From Kingdonia uniflora (lineage: Eukaryota; Streptophyta; Magnoliopsida; Ranunculales; Circaeasteraceae): a stretch of 64,000 nt of DNA. Below, in pieces: positions 45,680-58,080 of this stretch. Both the position numbers and the translations under genes were made by a program. The notes under the pieces are model-generated. The model had not been told where the DNA came from. It saw nothing but the letters and a program-made list of their open reading frames with translations, and searched no databases. The stretch covers positions 3,038,001 through 3,102,000 of the forward strand of contig JACGCM010000560.1 in NCBI GenBank assembly GCA_014058105.1. Direction: 5' to 3'. Position 1 is the first letter of the stretch. Every line of letters begins with the position of its first letter.

Positions 45680-47835
45680 CTAGGACGAGGACCTTTCGAC
45701 CTCCATTATCACTTCACTTTTGACAACATCAGTTACTCTACGAACATCAGGCGTCTGGGGTACATCATCATCTGAACTGTCATCACATGGAAGGACACCA
45801 GCTTTTACAAGTCCTTTATAATATTTTTTCCTTTCTTTTACCTCCTCGAATTGTCCTAAAAAGTGCATCCTCACTTCCTTGCACCTTTCCAATTTTTCTT
45901 CATTTATCCGAGCTTTCACCTCATCGAGCTGTTTGTCCTGTTCCAACTCCATTGCTCTGCGAGCTCCGCAACTTGATCTCTAACATCTTTCTCATAAGTG
46001 GCTTTTTGCAATGCCAAGGCTTCTTTCTTTTCTTTTTCTAACACTTTCTTCGTTTTGGCCAATGCAGCCTCCTTCGCCTTCTTTGCTTCTAGCTTATACT
46101 TATTCAGAGTCACATTCAGATCAGCATTTTCCACGGTCAACTCCTTTTTTATATTTTTGTAAGCAACCACCTCGTTTGCCAACTCACCACTACCCTCAAC
46201 ATGACCCATTGCTTCACCCATCAACTTCTTAGTTTGCATGAAAGTCATATAATGAGTATTAAATTGACCTACTAAACTTTTTATTCGAGAGTAAGCATTA
46301 AAATATCTCACCTTCGCCAAATTTCACTGTCCCTCGCTTAAAAAGGCATCCAAGCTATCGATCCCCACCATACAATCCTTTATATCTTTCTTCAACTCAT
46401 CCTTCCCGGACGTATAAGACTTCATAGTCTTCTGCACCTCCGTGTCAGACTCCTCCACAAATATCTTCTTCGATGTCCCACCAGTAGTCTTCTTGGGAAG
46501 CACACTGATCGAATCTCGTGGTGGTAACCCACTCACCACGATAGTTGGTTTGGCAGTCACTTTGACCCCCTCAGTTGACGATTGTCGGGTAGTCCTCTTC
46601 GGGTTAAGAAACGGAGGTACTTCAGAGTTTACCTTCCTTTTCTTCTTATTTTCGACAAAACACTCCCCTAGCATAGCATCGATCTCTGTATTTGTGTTGT
46701 ACCCTGTCAATGAAGGATTTTTCAGTGGCAAACTCACATCTGCGGCTCTTTTGTTCTTCACCGACATTTTCCCCCCAATTACAGGCACTTCCGAACCTTT
46801 AGTTCTCAACCTTTTTAGCCCTGCTTCTTGAAAAAGCGTATTCAGATAATCTTGGTCAATCGCTAAGTTATTAATCTTGCCAAAAAAATCCTTCTCTTAC
46901 CTTATACAATTTTTCATTTACTTCTGCTTTCTTCCCGCTCGCCTTTAAAGCTGTAAAATAGAGAAAAAACATAAAATTATAAAACATAAATATAACTCGA
47001 GGTTACATCAAACTTAATCATTTAAGTTACATAACCACAAACCTAAAATAAATGCTTTTCTTTTTAATGGCTCCCCAGGGTCTTTCTTGTCGAATTCGCA
47101 ATTCCCCGATACCAGTAGACGTTCATTGGTGCATCGACCTCCATTCGATACCATGTCATAAAACATCAGCCAATTCAAGAACCTCGCCAAATATCGGTTC
47201 CCTTTTCATTTCGGGTTCGTCCTCAATGTGTAGTAAACACACAAATTATCGACAGTTATTACCTCCTCCCTCCTAGCCTTAAGTCGACCGTTTATTGCCC
47301 CACATACCCTAAAAAGGTCATACATATTCAGATTAAACTTACCCAGGGCAAAATCGAAGAAGTTTATTAATTTTTTTTGGTCCACTCTAAGGGGGAGCTT
47401 CAACCCTTTCTTTATTTGTTCTCGATGCACCAGAATACCATCTAAGGGTATTTTCTGGTCGATCATTTCATACTTATACTCCTCTAATATTACATCATCA
47501 GAAATGCCAAATTTCTTCTTGAACTTTATAATCTCTTTGGTCTCTAGACCCTTTCCATAGTATATTTCCTCACCCTCCTCCACATCGTCTTCCCCATCCC
47601 CACTACCTTCTCGACCACTCGTTTGGGGCTCGCGATCCATATCAGTCTTCATAACTTTTGCCTCAGATAAGTCGATCACACTCGGTGCTACCCTAAACTG
47701 CTCCACACCCCCTGTATCTGTACTGCTCGACCCTACTCTATATCTCCCCCCACCCAATTGCTGCACACAAGTTCTCACATCAATCATCAAGGGGCTTGAC
47801 ATCTGCAAGATTCGTATATATATCTTTATCATCAT
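45680..47835 (-). pseudogene. Antisense extra ORF of the gypsy element (globular domain, linker, coiled coil)
   Basis: On the minus strand from 47835: an acidic N-terminus ([20 protein letters not shown]), then a compact domain ([57 protein letters not shown]), a stop, then [18 protein letters not shown] and [21 protein letters not shown] likely GT-AG intron is 46951-47042. Downstream are a basic, Ser/Thr-rich linker and a coiled coil (AYKNIKKELTVENADLNVTL, EAALAKTKKVLEKEKKEALA) with an acidic end (DDSSDDDVPQTPDV). The domain order matches the 'putative gypsy type transposon' ORF known antisense in Tat elements; its function is unknown. One internal stop and a shift near 45950 are present. 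Confidence 0.75.
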
Positions 47836-50650
47836 TTATAGTTGGTTCAGCCATTATTAGAACCTATCAATCAGATTCTATGTTTTTACCACAGTTAGTA
47901 TCTCTCATATGTGATATATATATATATATATATATGTTCATAAGTTTATCTATTCATAATTATATCATTATTGAGATTCCTCTCAAACACATCACTCACT
48001 TTACTATCATTTCATTTTATTAAGTTCTCGATGCACTATATTACTTCATATTTATACCATCGATTACAACACATTACTCATTACTCAATGATTTCAATTT
48101 TAACACATAAATCTTCGCTAAGTATTTTGATTTGTTTACCATTTTATTCGAATTTTAAGTATTTCAATAGCTTCTCGAAGACGTTTCAACTTTTCCTGCC
48201 AAAACACAATCTTTCCAAAATTACGAATTCCCCATCTCCAGCACACAAACCGAAAAAATCCTAACAACAACCATAATCTTCGCATACCTCGCCACATCAC
48301 CAACATTTCCTCCCAATGCGTCGTAATCACAACGCCCTTAACCAATCCCTTTTTCTTCTCCTCCTATCCAAAATTTATCTCCTTTTTACAACCAGAATTT
48401 CCCAGCCAGAAACTCAGAATCACCGGCAACCCAGAATTTAAGAAACCCAAAATTTATTTTCCTATCTACCACTCATTCGTTTCCAATTCACTTCCGCAAA
48501 ATTCACTTTACTTATATCTATTCATCTATAACCAATCAATCAACCTAGAACACAATTCTAAAAGAATCACTAACCTTGTTTACGCGCCGCTTCTGTATCC
48601 CTCTCATTTGCTCGTTTGGCTTTCTCAATTAACACACTAATCTCCTCCTTCGCAATCGCATCTAACCACTTTAACGATGAGCAACAGTAATTCACACCAC
48701 CAATTTTTTCTTTTTCAAAAACTATGAACAGTCGCCTACCTCTGACCTATTTATAGACCTTACGTGATTGTTCGTCGTACCACTTCGCGACCGTTCAATT
48801 CCCTGATTGTAACGCCGTATACACTTTTTCTTGACTTCTTTAACTCTTAACCTTCTCGCCATTAATAAACCTCTACATTCGTACTTCAAACCATCAAATT
48901 CTCGAAGAATTTTTGTAGATACATTCATCTCCCCAAGTGCATGGCCTATCTTATCAAACAGATGATTTACATCTTTTTCCTTATGTTGTATACCATCACC
49001 TAGCGGAACACATCATGCTATAATCATTTTGCATGTTAGTTCCCCTGTTTCTTAATATCCCCAAGAATTCTTATATTTTAGGGCCCGTATTCGACAACAA
49101 CTAAATATCACTATATTCAGCAATAATTTGTTTGAACACAATTTCTTCATTCCCAATATTTAACAAGTACAAATTCCATTCGACAAATCATAAAGTTACA
49201 TTTGCTTCCCCATCAACAACTACTTGCAACAAGCCTCCTCCTACAATTTTATATATTTTCATAAACCTCTCGCTGCAGCTTCATCTTCCCTCTTCACCAA
49301 CAACTTGCTCGAGTCCACATTCCACCGTAATGCTCAGGAGGACACCAAAACTGTAATCTAACACGAAACTTGAACTCCTCCTCAGGATCCTTCGCTTCTA
49401 CCTCACTCATACCTTCGTAATCTAGCTCATCCAGATCATCCAAATGTCAATCAAGGTTCCGCGATCAAAAATACCGTGTGTACAGCACCCAATACATTGC
49501 CTGAACACGTCTGAATACACCGTCAAGGGCCTAAGCTCTCATCCTCACCATCTTTGTATGCAAGATCGCATCCACTACACGACACTCTTTATAATCATTC
49601 CAGTCAAAATATACTCACCTACATTTATTTCGCCTAGAAACTCTACATATTTCAAAGTCCCATCAATCAACCTCAAAATCCACCCCTATCCCCATATAGT
49701 CAAACATTGTCGACTTTGTACGCATAAACAAAGAATCGACACGGATATCTTTGACTCAACTCATACTCACAATAATTCATAAACAAACTACAATCAAATA
49801 AAATTTTGAGTCAAAATATACTCACCTACATAAAATATTTATTTGTTTAAATAAATTGTTTCTTACATTCCATATCTATCTCATTCACTTACATTGCATC
49901 TCTTACACTCGACATTTATCTCATTTGATTACAAATTCACCCATCGATTACATTATATCCAGTTACATTCTACTTTTCATTCGACTTACATGACTTATTT
50001 AACTGTGTTTTCTTTTTACCAGAATCGGGCATTAAAGCCTCTTTTCCAGTAAAAGAAACTCAATGACTCTCAAGTTACTAAACTTCAAAGAACTGCTTCC
50101 ACAGATAGACGAGGAAATATATGTACGAAACCTCTCCTAATTCGGCAAGATCCCTGGACACCCATTCAAGCTTCAACTCTTCATCAATAATACGAATTGT
50201 TATCCTTTCTCCCCTACTATGACAACCTCCATTGCCTTCTTCACAATGTGTTAGCACAACCGATTCCAACGCACACCACCATCCTCTATTACATACCTCC
50301 CCCACCATCCTTATCGGATATCAATCGCAGCACTTTCGTCAAGGCCTCTTGTAAACACATACCTTCCCTCCGATGCCTTAGCGTCTTCACTTTTCCTCAC
50401 CATTGGTCGCAATACTTGGTGCGACATCCTTCCACAACCACCCCCTTATCCTCCTCAGCCAACTGCCCATTTATGCCCCACTTCTAACCTGGCAGATTCC
50501 TTGTACCACATTTAATGCGCCTCGGGAATAAAATTACCAGATACATTTCACTTGGACCTTAAAACTCACAAAGACGACTCATCTTCTATTCGACAACCTC
50601 GCTTCAGCTTCTCAAAAAAATTTCTCAACACAAACAAAAGTGTTTATGTC
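47836..50650. other. Gypsy 3' untranslated region, mostly non-coding
   Basis: This AT-rich stretch of 2.8 kb lies between the antisense ORF and the 3' LTR. It holds a TA microsatellite (about 47915-47935), a minus-strand open patch at 48928-48722 (RRLRVKEVKKKCIRRYNQGI), and another at 50308-50078 (ERITIRIIDEELKLEWVSRD). Neither is recognisable. They may be upstream exons of the antisense transcript, since they share its strand. Confidence 0.4.
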
Positions 50651-51193
50651 AAGAATGGGGTGATTGTAGTAACATATTCCCCAGATTCAACAAGCATAAG
50701 CTGACAGAGCGTAGTCGAAGGCAGCCATACATAACGGAAGACTTACATTCGAGAAGACAATACATTACAGTCAAAGATAACTCAATACTCTAGAAGATTT
50801 TGTATGTCCTTGACCTACCAGAAGTAGCCGTTGTGCCTGGTCAAGAAAGAGTTGTTAGAGATTCGCAAAATTTGCCCACTCCCCTCGGAATAGAAGACAA
50901 TTTCTTTTCTGTAAAACTACCAATATATACTATAAATATAGGCAGAGAATAGGTTATTAGGGATAGAAAAATTCTCTTACGTTACCAATTATAGCTTCAT
51001 AACCCCACTATTATACAAAATCTCTGTAATAACTAGCAATATACTAGATTTTATATCAAAACCCTCCTTGAAGGCATAGTTTTTCTCAGCTTCTATTGAG
51101 TTTTCCACATAAAATCTTGTCCATTTAGTTTAATTGTAATATTTACAAATAAGTATTGGTAAAGATTTTCTCCCTGGAAAACCCGCCACTACA
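50651..51193 (+). repeat. Gypsy polypurine tract and 3' LTR
   Basis: AAGAATGGGG at 50651-50660 precedes TGTAGTAACATATTCC at 50665. The LTR (529 bp) ends CGCCACTACA at 51193, followed by GAAGG. GTCAAGACTGGGGG-like wording before the LTR is usual in plant Tat elements; here it is one or two changes away. Confidence 0.9.
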
Positions 51194-51198
51194 GAAGG

Positions 51199-54100
51199 TA
51201 CTGGGAGGATCACACTATTACTTTCTTTCGGTACGATACACGGTATCTAGTCCATTATAGATATTAGTAAATCCAACTGGATTTTACTAAGTTGTAGAAG
51301 CATACATAATAATGGTTATTACATAAAGACGATAGGAGGAAATGATAGCCATGTTATGTGCATTACCTCAATGCCTAAAAGTTAAAATACGTTATTAAAA
51401 CAGTTTCCAATACATTCCTCTGGGCTAGGGTAATGAGGAGGATTATCGAAAATATATTTTGACTTTCCTTGAAAGGGAAGATGATCCAGAGAGTATATGT
51501 TTAACGATTGTTTTCAAGGAAAATATATTATTCATCCTAGTATGACCAATGTGGAGTGAGATCTCTAGCCTTTTCTCCAAACGCATCCATGAAGATACAT
51601 GTAGACTTATCTACTGCTCACTTGAGTATTTATGGTCATAATAGACGTATCCTGGAGATGGTCTTACGTTTGCCTATTATTAACAACTAAGAATGCAATG
51701 TTAGTACGACTTTTCACTTAGATCATTCGATTGCAGACCCAATTCCTGAATTGATTGATCAATTCGATGTGATTTGACAGAGTTTACGAGTTTGACTCAT
51801 ATGCTTTTGATGATTATTTTATTTGCTAATGAGATAGATGATTGAGCATCGAGAGTACCCAATTCCATACCCAACTTGGGTTGGCGGAGAACCTAATCAA
51901 GTGATTAAGGCTAATCTTTTGGCCACTATTATTACGATCATAACATTTAGATAGTGTATGGATTATGCATTTTTGTTCCCCACAACACTGATTAGGATTC
52001 ATCTGATAGAAAATCATCAAAGTTTTTCCAAATTAACTAGTAACTGGGTAGGATCCCAGTATCACCCTTATGTGCATATGTATATGTGTCATGCAAGTGT
52101 TAAAGACATCGTTGTAATGCACGAAGTCGGGTCCCCAATGTCGGCCTGGTATTATGATGGTCATAATTCACATCTATCGCTAGATATTAGAAACCCACTT
52201 GTCGTATATATACTACAGGGCAGATTATCACTTTGATGAGACAATAGTCACAACATTGAGAAGAGATATGACAGCCAATGCTGAGAATACTGCCAAAATT
52301 AGTTGGAAAGTACCATTATTGTCTTATCTACTTCCCTTTACATAAGTGATAATAAGGTCTAACATATTTTATACCTACAGCAGGTTACAAATGAATTGCT
52401 AGACACATTCCTAGATATTTTTGAAGAATTATAGGTGTATGTACCTTAAGTAATACATCTGCACAGCTGAACATTCTGGGAAAATTAGTTACATTTCACA
52501 AATGAATCTAGGACTCGCGCTTAGTGCATAGCACCATTGGAAGAAAGTATTCTGAGCCGGGAAGGGCAGAATAAGGGACAAGTATGACTAATGGTGTTGT
52601 CGGTTATCGGGAATGGAACCACCCATCGACGAAGTAATATAAGTTACACGACCAATTAATGCATTACGAGACAAGCCTGGGGTGACACATACATAGGATA
52701 ATAAGGAGATTACCATTTATTAAAAGTTTATAATGGCACAACGTAAGATCATTTAATAGTTATTTGTCGGCAAGGTATTCATATTCGTTGTTGTGCTCAC
52801 CATCAAGGATGAAGATTCAGAACCACTTCTTATAAACGACTGCGTATTATTATACATTGGCCAAAGTGAGTACCTGGAATCCAAGTGGAGCTCAGTTTGC
52901 TAGCATAATACGAAGTGATGTCATTGAGCTTGTCGGTTACAAATATGAATGGTACGGAAATATAATTAACTCAAAGAGACAATTAGGTCAGGGAAAGATT
53001 AGTTACCTAAGAGACCTGACATCGATTACGATGAGACCTATTCTTCAATTATGGATGTTGTAACTTTTGGTACTGATCAGTCTGTCAGGTCTCGAGATCA
53101 AGCTAGACATGCGTCTTATGTGGTTACTACATCTATATAGGAAACTAGATACATATATCTACATGAAGCTAGCCTGGAGGGTATAAGCTTTTGGAAGCAA
53201 TTAAGCCCAACACACACGAGGTGCGCACGTAATAAAAAAATAAAATAAATATGTCATTATTGGCTTGAAGTAATTAGGGCTCATGTGACACAATAAGCTA
53301 ACTAATATTTAAAAGTCAGGGATTTTGTAAATAGTATTATATGTCCATGCGTTCTCATCAAGAACACAAATATTGGCTTAAGTCATCATAATAGTATACT
53401 AAATTATTTAGATATAATCAAAACTTCGAGGGAGATCGCGAGAGCCACCGAATACCTTGGGAAAGAATTCAAAATGAAAGACCTTAGGAAAACCAAGTAT
53501 TATCTTGATTTGTAGATCGAACTTCTTTATAGTTGCATACTCATACACCAAACGATATATACTGGGAGATTTTTCTAACACTTCAGTATGGATACAGCAA
53601 ACGGTGCTTAAGTTATTTATTTCACCATCATATTAGAGTGAGAAACTCCTACGGTCGAGGTGTCATATCTAGGAGGTGTTTTGTTATGCTTAGATGGGTA
53701 CACTAGACTCGATGTCTCATTCGCAATGAACTATTTGGCTTGCCATAGTTTTGTTCCTACCCAAAAGCATTAGAATGAGATCAAACACATTCTAAAGTAT
53801 CCGATCAATACGAAAGACTGGGTTCTGTTCTACCTAAGAAATGGCAAACGTAAATATTATAGGGTATGCCGATGTAAGATACTTGTTAGACTATATTGAG
53901 GCCATTGTCAAACCCACATAGAAGCCATTGCCAGATGGACTATGTATTTGTGTATGAGATACAACAAATTCATGGATATCGATGAAGCAGACAATGATTG
54001 CTACATCCACGAACCACACTAAAATTCTTGCATTTCATGAAGCTGGCAGAGAATAATGGTTGTGCTCCATGGTACATCACATCAATTGATATTGTGGCAT

Positions 54101-54370
54101 AAGTTTTATCTAAGATAAACCAACGACTCTTTATGAAGACAACAAGGCTTGTGAGTCATTTAAGTCCATGAGGATTTTATCAAAGGCTAAAAAATGAAGC
54201 ACATTTCACAAAAATCCTTCCATACTTATAAATTATAGAAAGCGAATAAGATTGACGTTGTTCAAAATATTTCAAAAGATAACTTAGAAGACCTATTCAC
54301 GAAAGTTCTTACACTACCTATATTCAAGAAGATGGCATACGGAATCGGCATAATAAATTTTTTATTTATT
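51199..54370 (+). pseudogene. Copia E pol remnant after the gypsy insertion
   Basis: The sequence matches copia D protease end, integrase, RT and RNase H in order, but is more decayed. Readable patches include a tail near 52130 (SPMSAWYYDGHNSHLSLDIR, equivalent to the integrase tail with GYDSPSI) and the RNase H end near 54285 (EDLFTKVLTLPIFKKMAY). No RT catalytic box could be read. Stops and shifts are frequent. Confidence 0.75.
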
Positions 54371-54603
54371 AACATCTTGGGGAGATCTATGTCAAGGGGA
54401 GAAGTCCCGACCTAACGTGGATACGTGCGTATTGTACTTTTTTCCTGATAGTGTAGTTTTTGTCCCAAAGAGTTTTATTGACTAGAGGTTTCGATGAGGT
54501 AACATATATACTTCCACAACCCATACATGGCATAGGATTGTACTATTTCTTTGTACAACCTTTTGCCCAAGGGGGCTTTGTTAAGCAAAGATTTTGATGA
54601 GGT

Positions 54604-55242
54604 AAGTTAGGAGTTGGGTCCAGCCCAAGGTGGGAACCCAACTGGGTTGGGGTGTCTCCATTGGACACCTAACATTCCCATATAAGCTAGGGCCTTATGG
54701 GGAGAGTTTTGCAGAGAGATAAATATCCTACAAGAGTTCAATAATGTAACCTAGAACAACCACATGGTTTCCATCAATAATATCAAGCTCTCTATTTCTT
54801 TTATCTCTATGTGTATGTATAATTGCTTAGAGCATCTCCTAAAGTGCCTCACTCACTTGGTTGAAAAAAGCCAAATCCAAGTGAGTGAGGTTTTATTTCT
54901 TCCAACAGTACCTCATTTGTATTTTTTAACGGGCTCCCGTTTCAGTTTTTTTTAATAGGCGCCCAATTTGAAATTGTTTTTAAACAATCGGGCACCCAAG
55001 TGTTAGGCGCCCGATTTGAATTTTTTGTGGAAAATAAACATACGCCCAACACTTGGGCGCTCAATCGCGACGTTAAAAAGCAAGGTTAAGTATTGGAAAG
55101 CAAAACTCAACTTTACTTTTTAAGTTGAAAATCCAAGTCAGTAAAGTGCTATTGGAGCTCAAAAATCCTACGTGGCACCTTGGAAAGCAAGTCCTGAGAT
55201 ACTTTTAGGAGATGCTCTCATAGATTTGTTTGTTATCTAACA
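54604..55242 (+). repeat. Copia E 3' LTR, interrupted by a MITE
   Basis: GTTAGGAGTTGGGTCCAGCC at 54605 opens an LTR aligning with the copia D LTRs up to 54829. The last 25 bp (55218-55242, ending TATCTAACA) follow the MITE. The sequence before the LTR matches copia D up to GAGGTAAG and then skips the ~33 bp that include the polypurine tract. Confidence 0.85.
54830..55217. mobile_element. PIF/Harbinger-type MITE inside the copia E 3' LTR
   Basis: This 388-bp element starts GAGCATCTCCTAAAGTGCCT at 54830 and ends with the complement of GAGCATCTCCTAAAAGTATC at 55217. It is flanked by TTA (54827-54829) and TCA (55218-55220), a 3-bp target duplication with one change. The interior contains repeated GGCGCCC-AATTTGAA words in both orientations. 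It has no coding capacity. It begins with the same GAGCATC as the 5.3-kb element that starts 33 bp further on. Confidence 0.8.
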
Positions 55243-55429
55243 CGACTAAGAGCATCCACATCAGCTAGGTACACCCTGATGTGACAGGTGGATTCTCAAA
55301 TCTACCCAAATCATCTCCCAGGAGCTAGGTCGATTGGTAACGTAGAAATGAAAAATCCACCTTGAGGGTAGATTCTCCACCATCTGGGTGGATTTTTGGT
55401 AAATTGATGTCACACCCTTCTGAACCGCA

Positions 55430-55610
55430 CATAGCATACGAGCCAATAAGATTAAAATACGTGTCAATAATCCAGTGGCTCCCATTGTGCGCAGCTCTGA
55501 ACTGTACGTATACACAACGGCCAAGATTAAAACACGTAGACGGCTGAGATTAAAAGAAATTTAAATGGCTAGTTTTACCGCGCGGTTCAGAAGTGCACGG
55601 CAAAAGCCTG
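55430..55610 (+). repeat. Left subterminal repeats of the Harbinger element (two units)
   Basis: Each unit pairs CAAGATTAAAACACGTR or a variant (55448, 55522) with a G/C-rich box: GTGCGCAGCTCTGAACTGTA (about 55486), and CCGCGCGGTTCAGAAGTGCA (about 55578), which contains the palindrome ACCGCGCGGT. The same pair recurs in the same orientation at the right end (60245-60420). Such arrays are plausible transposase-binding sites. Confidence 0.65.
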
Positions 55611-55714
55611 CATGAAATAAATATACTGGTTCCCCTCCATACTTTGGTTTTTCCCAGATCAAACTTGGATAATAAGATGCTCAACGGTTATAAACGGCTA
55701 GTTTTTTCTTTATC

Positions 55715-55720
55715 TATAAA
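55715..55720 (+). promoter_or_regulatory. Putative TATA box of the Harbinger transposase
   Basis: TATAAA 100 bp upstream of the transposase ATG (55820), with a T-rich stretch before it. Positional inference only. Confidence 0.45.
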
Positions 55721-55819
55721 ACCCATTCATCTTCTATTTTCTTAATCTTCTACAATCAACTCATTCATCTTATATCTCAAAACTCTACTTTCTTCCTTTG
55801 TTATCAATTTTGCTGAATC

Positions 55820-57184
55820 ATGTCTGACAAAATCCTGGCTGACCTACTCAAATCTTACACATCACTCTCATCTTTAGAGTCATCGTCCGAAAGCGAAGAG
55901 CTCTTCTGACGTCAAATTGAGTTGATGCACGAGTATAGCAAAATTATGATTGAGATGGGAGAAGTAGAAGAAAAAGAGTAAGAGGCAACATCATCACGGA
56001 GGCGGGGAGGTAGTAAAAGGGGAAGGATTGACAATCAGAAAGGCTGTGATCATAAATTGGGGGAGTTTAGCCTTAACCGAGATTACTTCGGTGACAACCC
56101 AAGATTCATAGGCATCTCATTTCGTCGTCGATTCTGTATGAGCGAAGATGTGTATCAACGTATTTATGATCAAATACTTTCTTCGAACCCCTATTTTATT
56201 CAAAGAGAAAATGCCGCTAAGACGATGGGCTTATCCTCGCACCAAAAGATAACGTGCGCACTTTGCATGTTATGTTGCGGTACGAGCGCAGACGCCCAAG
56301 AAGAATACCTCTGGATTGGGGAGTCTACGGGTATTTTGTGTTTGAAAGAATTTTGTAAAACTATTATAACACAATTCAAAGCTCAATACCTTAAATCTCC
56401 CAATGAAGACGATACATTATAATTGTAAGAAGTGAATGGATCGCGAGGCTTCCCGGGGATGTTAGGTAGTTTAGATTGTATGTATTGGAAATAGAAGAAT
56501 TGTCCTACCGGGTGGGTAGGACAATATACCGAGTATAAGAAAATCGTAATGGTGATTTTAGAAGTGGTTACATCCAAGATCTTTGGATATGGCACATATT
56601 CTTTGGGGTGCCCAGTTCTAACAACGACGTAAATGTCTTGTATCAAGGGTGGCTTTTCAACAACTTGTCTAATAGAGTTGTACCACCATGCAATTATAAT
56701 ATAGGCACGGTACCGCACACTATGGGTATTACTTAGCGGATAGAGTCTATCCAAAATGGCAAACACTTGTTCAAACCATAAGAAATCCATCTGACAATAC
56801 CGAAAGACATTTTTCGAAGATGCAAGAAGCATGTCGGAAAGACGTAAAGAGTGTTTTGGGGTATTACAAGTTAGGTTTCAAATATTGGCATACGGTACGC
56901 GATTTTAGAAACCTAGTGATCTAAGAAATGTTATGTACGCATGTATAATCCTGCACAATATGATCGTCGAAGATGAACGTCATACCTACATCCGACAAAT
57001 AGACATTGATCCTGAGTTTAGAACATCCGTGAAGAATTGGAAGGAGGACTTAAATCCAAGACATGCGATCAACACTATAACAGAGTACATCTAGAAGGTT
57101 CATGAAATTAGAAATGAAGGAGCTCATTTCCAATTACGAGATGAACTTGTCACGCATTTGTAGAATCAAAAAGGGGCGGAGTAA
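55820..57184 (+). pseudogene. PIF/Harbinger DDE transposase (ALP1-like), decayed
   Basis: From ATG 55820 (MSDKILADLLKSYTSLSSLE) a Ser/Glu-rich N-terminus and a basic patch (SRRRGGSKRG) lead into the conserved NPRFIGISFRRRFCMSEDVY (56096) and KITCALCMLCCGTSADAQEE. The DDE nuclease domain follows: GFPGMLGSLDCMYWK (first Asp, about 56450), GWVGQYTEYKKIVMVILEVV, then in a shifted frame SSNNDVNV (second Asp, about 56610). The C-terminal part contains LRNVMYACIILHNMIVEDER (about 56920). At least six stops and one frameshift are present. This enzyme class cuts and rejoins the TIR ends; plant ALP1 is a domesticated relative. The copy cannot be active as it stands. Confidence 0.9.
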
Positions 57185-58080
57185 TTGTAGATTTCATCAT
57201 TGTTTTATTTTATTTTCTAAAGTAATGTATTTTGTTTTCAAGTTTAATGTTGAAGTTGCAATGTATTTTGTTTCCAAGTCATCATCATTGTAACACTTTA
57301 AAAAAACTTGGTTTACTGCTTCTGCTTTTTGATTTTGTACCCATTTCTTCAAAGGATATTGTTTTAGTAGAGAAAAAGAGAAGAAGAAAATCTTTAAAAA
57401 AAAGCAAGATTAAACACTTATAAGACTCTTCCTTTTTCAGAGTCATGGTCGACGATTTCACCAAAACAATTGTAAGTAAGTAACCCTTCCCTCTTGTTTT
57501 GGGTTTGTTTAATATGAATCATTACACTATCTTGCATCTTGCTTAAACACTCTCGTTCTAATGATATATTAGTATCGGATCGAATAACATATATTGTAAA
57601 ACTATAAACCCCAAGTGTCTAACTCGGGTTACCTTATGGCATCATTGGTTAATTTATAGACATGTTAGTGTTAAAAATATGCTCTTGCAAACTCCAGTAA
57701 GATATTCTTTAATAATGAGTAGTCTTGACCATGATAACCTAGTAGCTTTTTTACGGTTCCGGGTTAATGGGATTTACCCCGTTGATCCCAATATTAATCA
57801 AGCAATATTAATACTAGTCGTTGATGATTGAACAAAACTAGATCGACTCTTGATTGTAATCGCGTAGTAACTTTGGTCGTTGAGTAACTTGGACAACAAG
57901 TTTCCAAAAAAAAATCTTCCAAAAAAATAAGATTAATACTCAACATATTTTAAACAAAACATAGTTTAAATAAAACATAGTTTAAACAAAACATAGTTTA
58001 AACAAAATATAGTTTAAACAATATTAATACTCAACATAGTTTAAACAAAACATAAATCAAAGTTCTAAATAAAACATAGC
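57185..58080. other. Spacer between the convergent transposase and PMD genes
   Basis: AT-rich and non-coding. Around 57950-58080 the word AAACATAGTTTAAACAAAA recurs five to six times with a period of about 17-18 bp, a small tandem array. No third gene was seen. Confidence 0.6.

Larger units (their letters stand above)
38683..51193 (+). mobile_element. Complete Ty3/gypsy element, Tat-like, nested in copia E
   Basis: The element is 12,511 bp with LTRs 38683-39188 and 50665-51193 and the 5-bp target duplication GAAGG at 38678-38682 and 51194-51198. Joining the flanks restores the copia D-like order. It carries gag, protease, RT, RNase H and integrase on the plus strand, a 61-bp tandem repeat after integrase, an antisense ORF with an intron, and a purine tract before the 3' LTR. 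Integrase following RNase H makes it gypsy; the antisense extra ORF and 3' tandem repeats point to the Tat lineage. Confidence 0.95.
36466..55242 (+). mobile_element. Copia E: second, 5'-truncated copy of the copia D family, split by a gypsy element
   Basis: From about 36480 to 38682 the sequence follows copia D 16550-18740 through leader, gag and protease. From 51199 it continues as copia D 18720-22580 through pol to the 3' LTR, which ends TATCTAACA at 55242. The 12.5-kb gypsy element sits exactly between. The 5' LTR and first leader part are missing: the left border meets the LTR-like stretch. The polypurine tract present in copia D is deleted just before the 3' LTR. Confidence 0.85.

Noticed and set aside
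46442..46831. Plus-strand 129-codon frame within the gypsy element
   Set aside because: It is opposite the antisense ORF linker, hydrophobic and without motifs; it is a mirror of Lys/Ser-rich codons.
47915..47935. TA-repeat as an origin or matrix-attachment signal
   Set aside because: It is a plain dinucleotide microsatellite in AT-rich untranslated DNA; nothing further supports a function.
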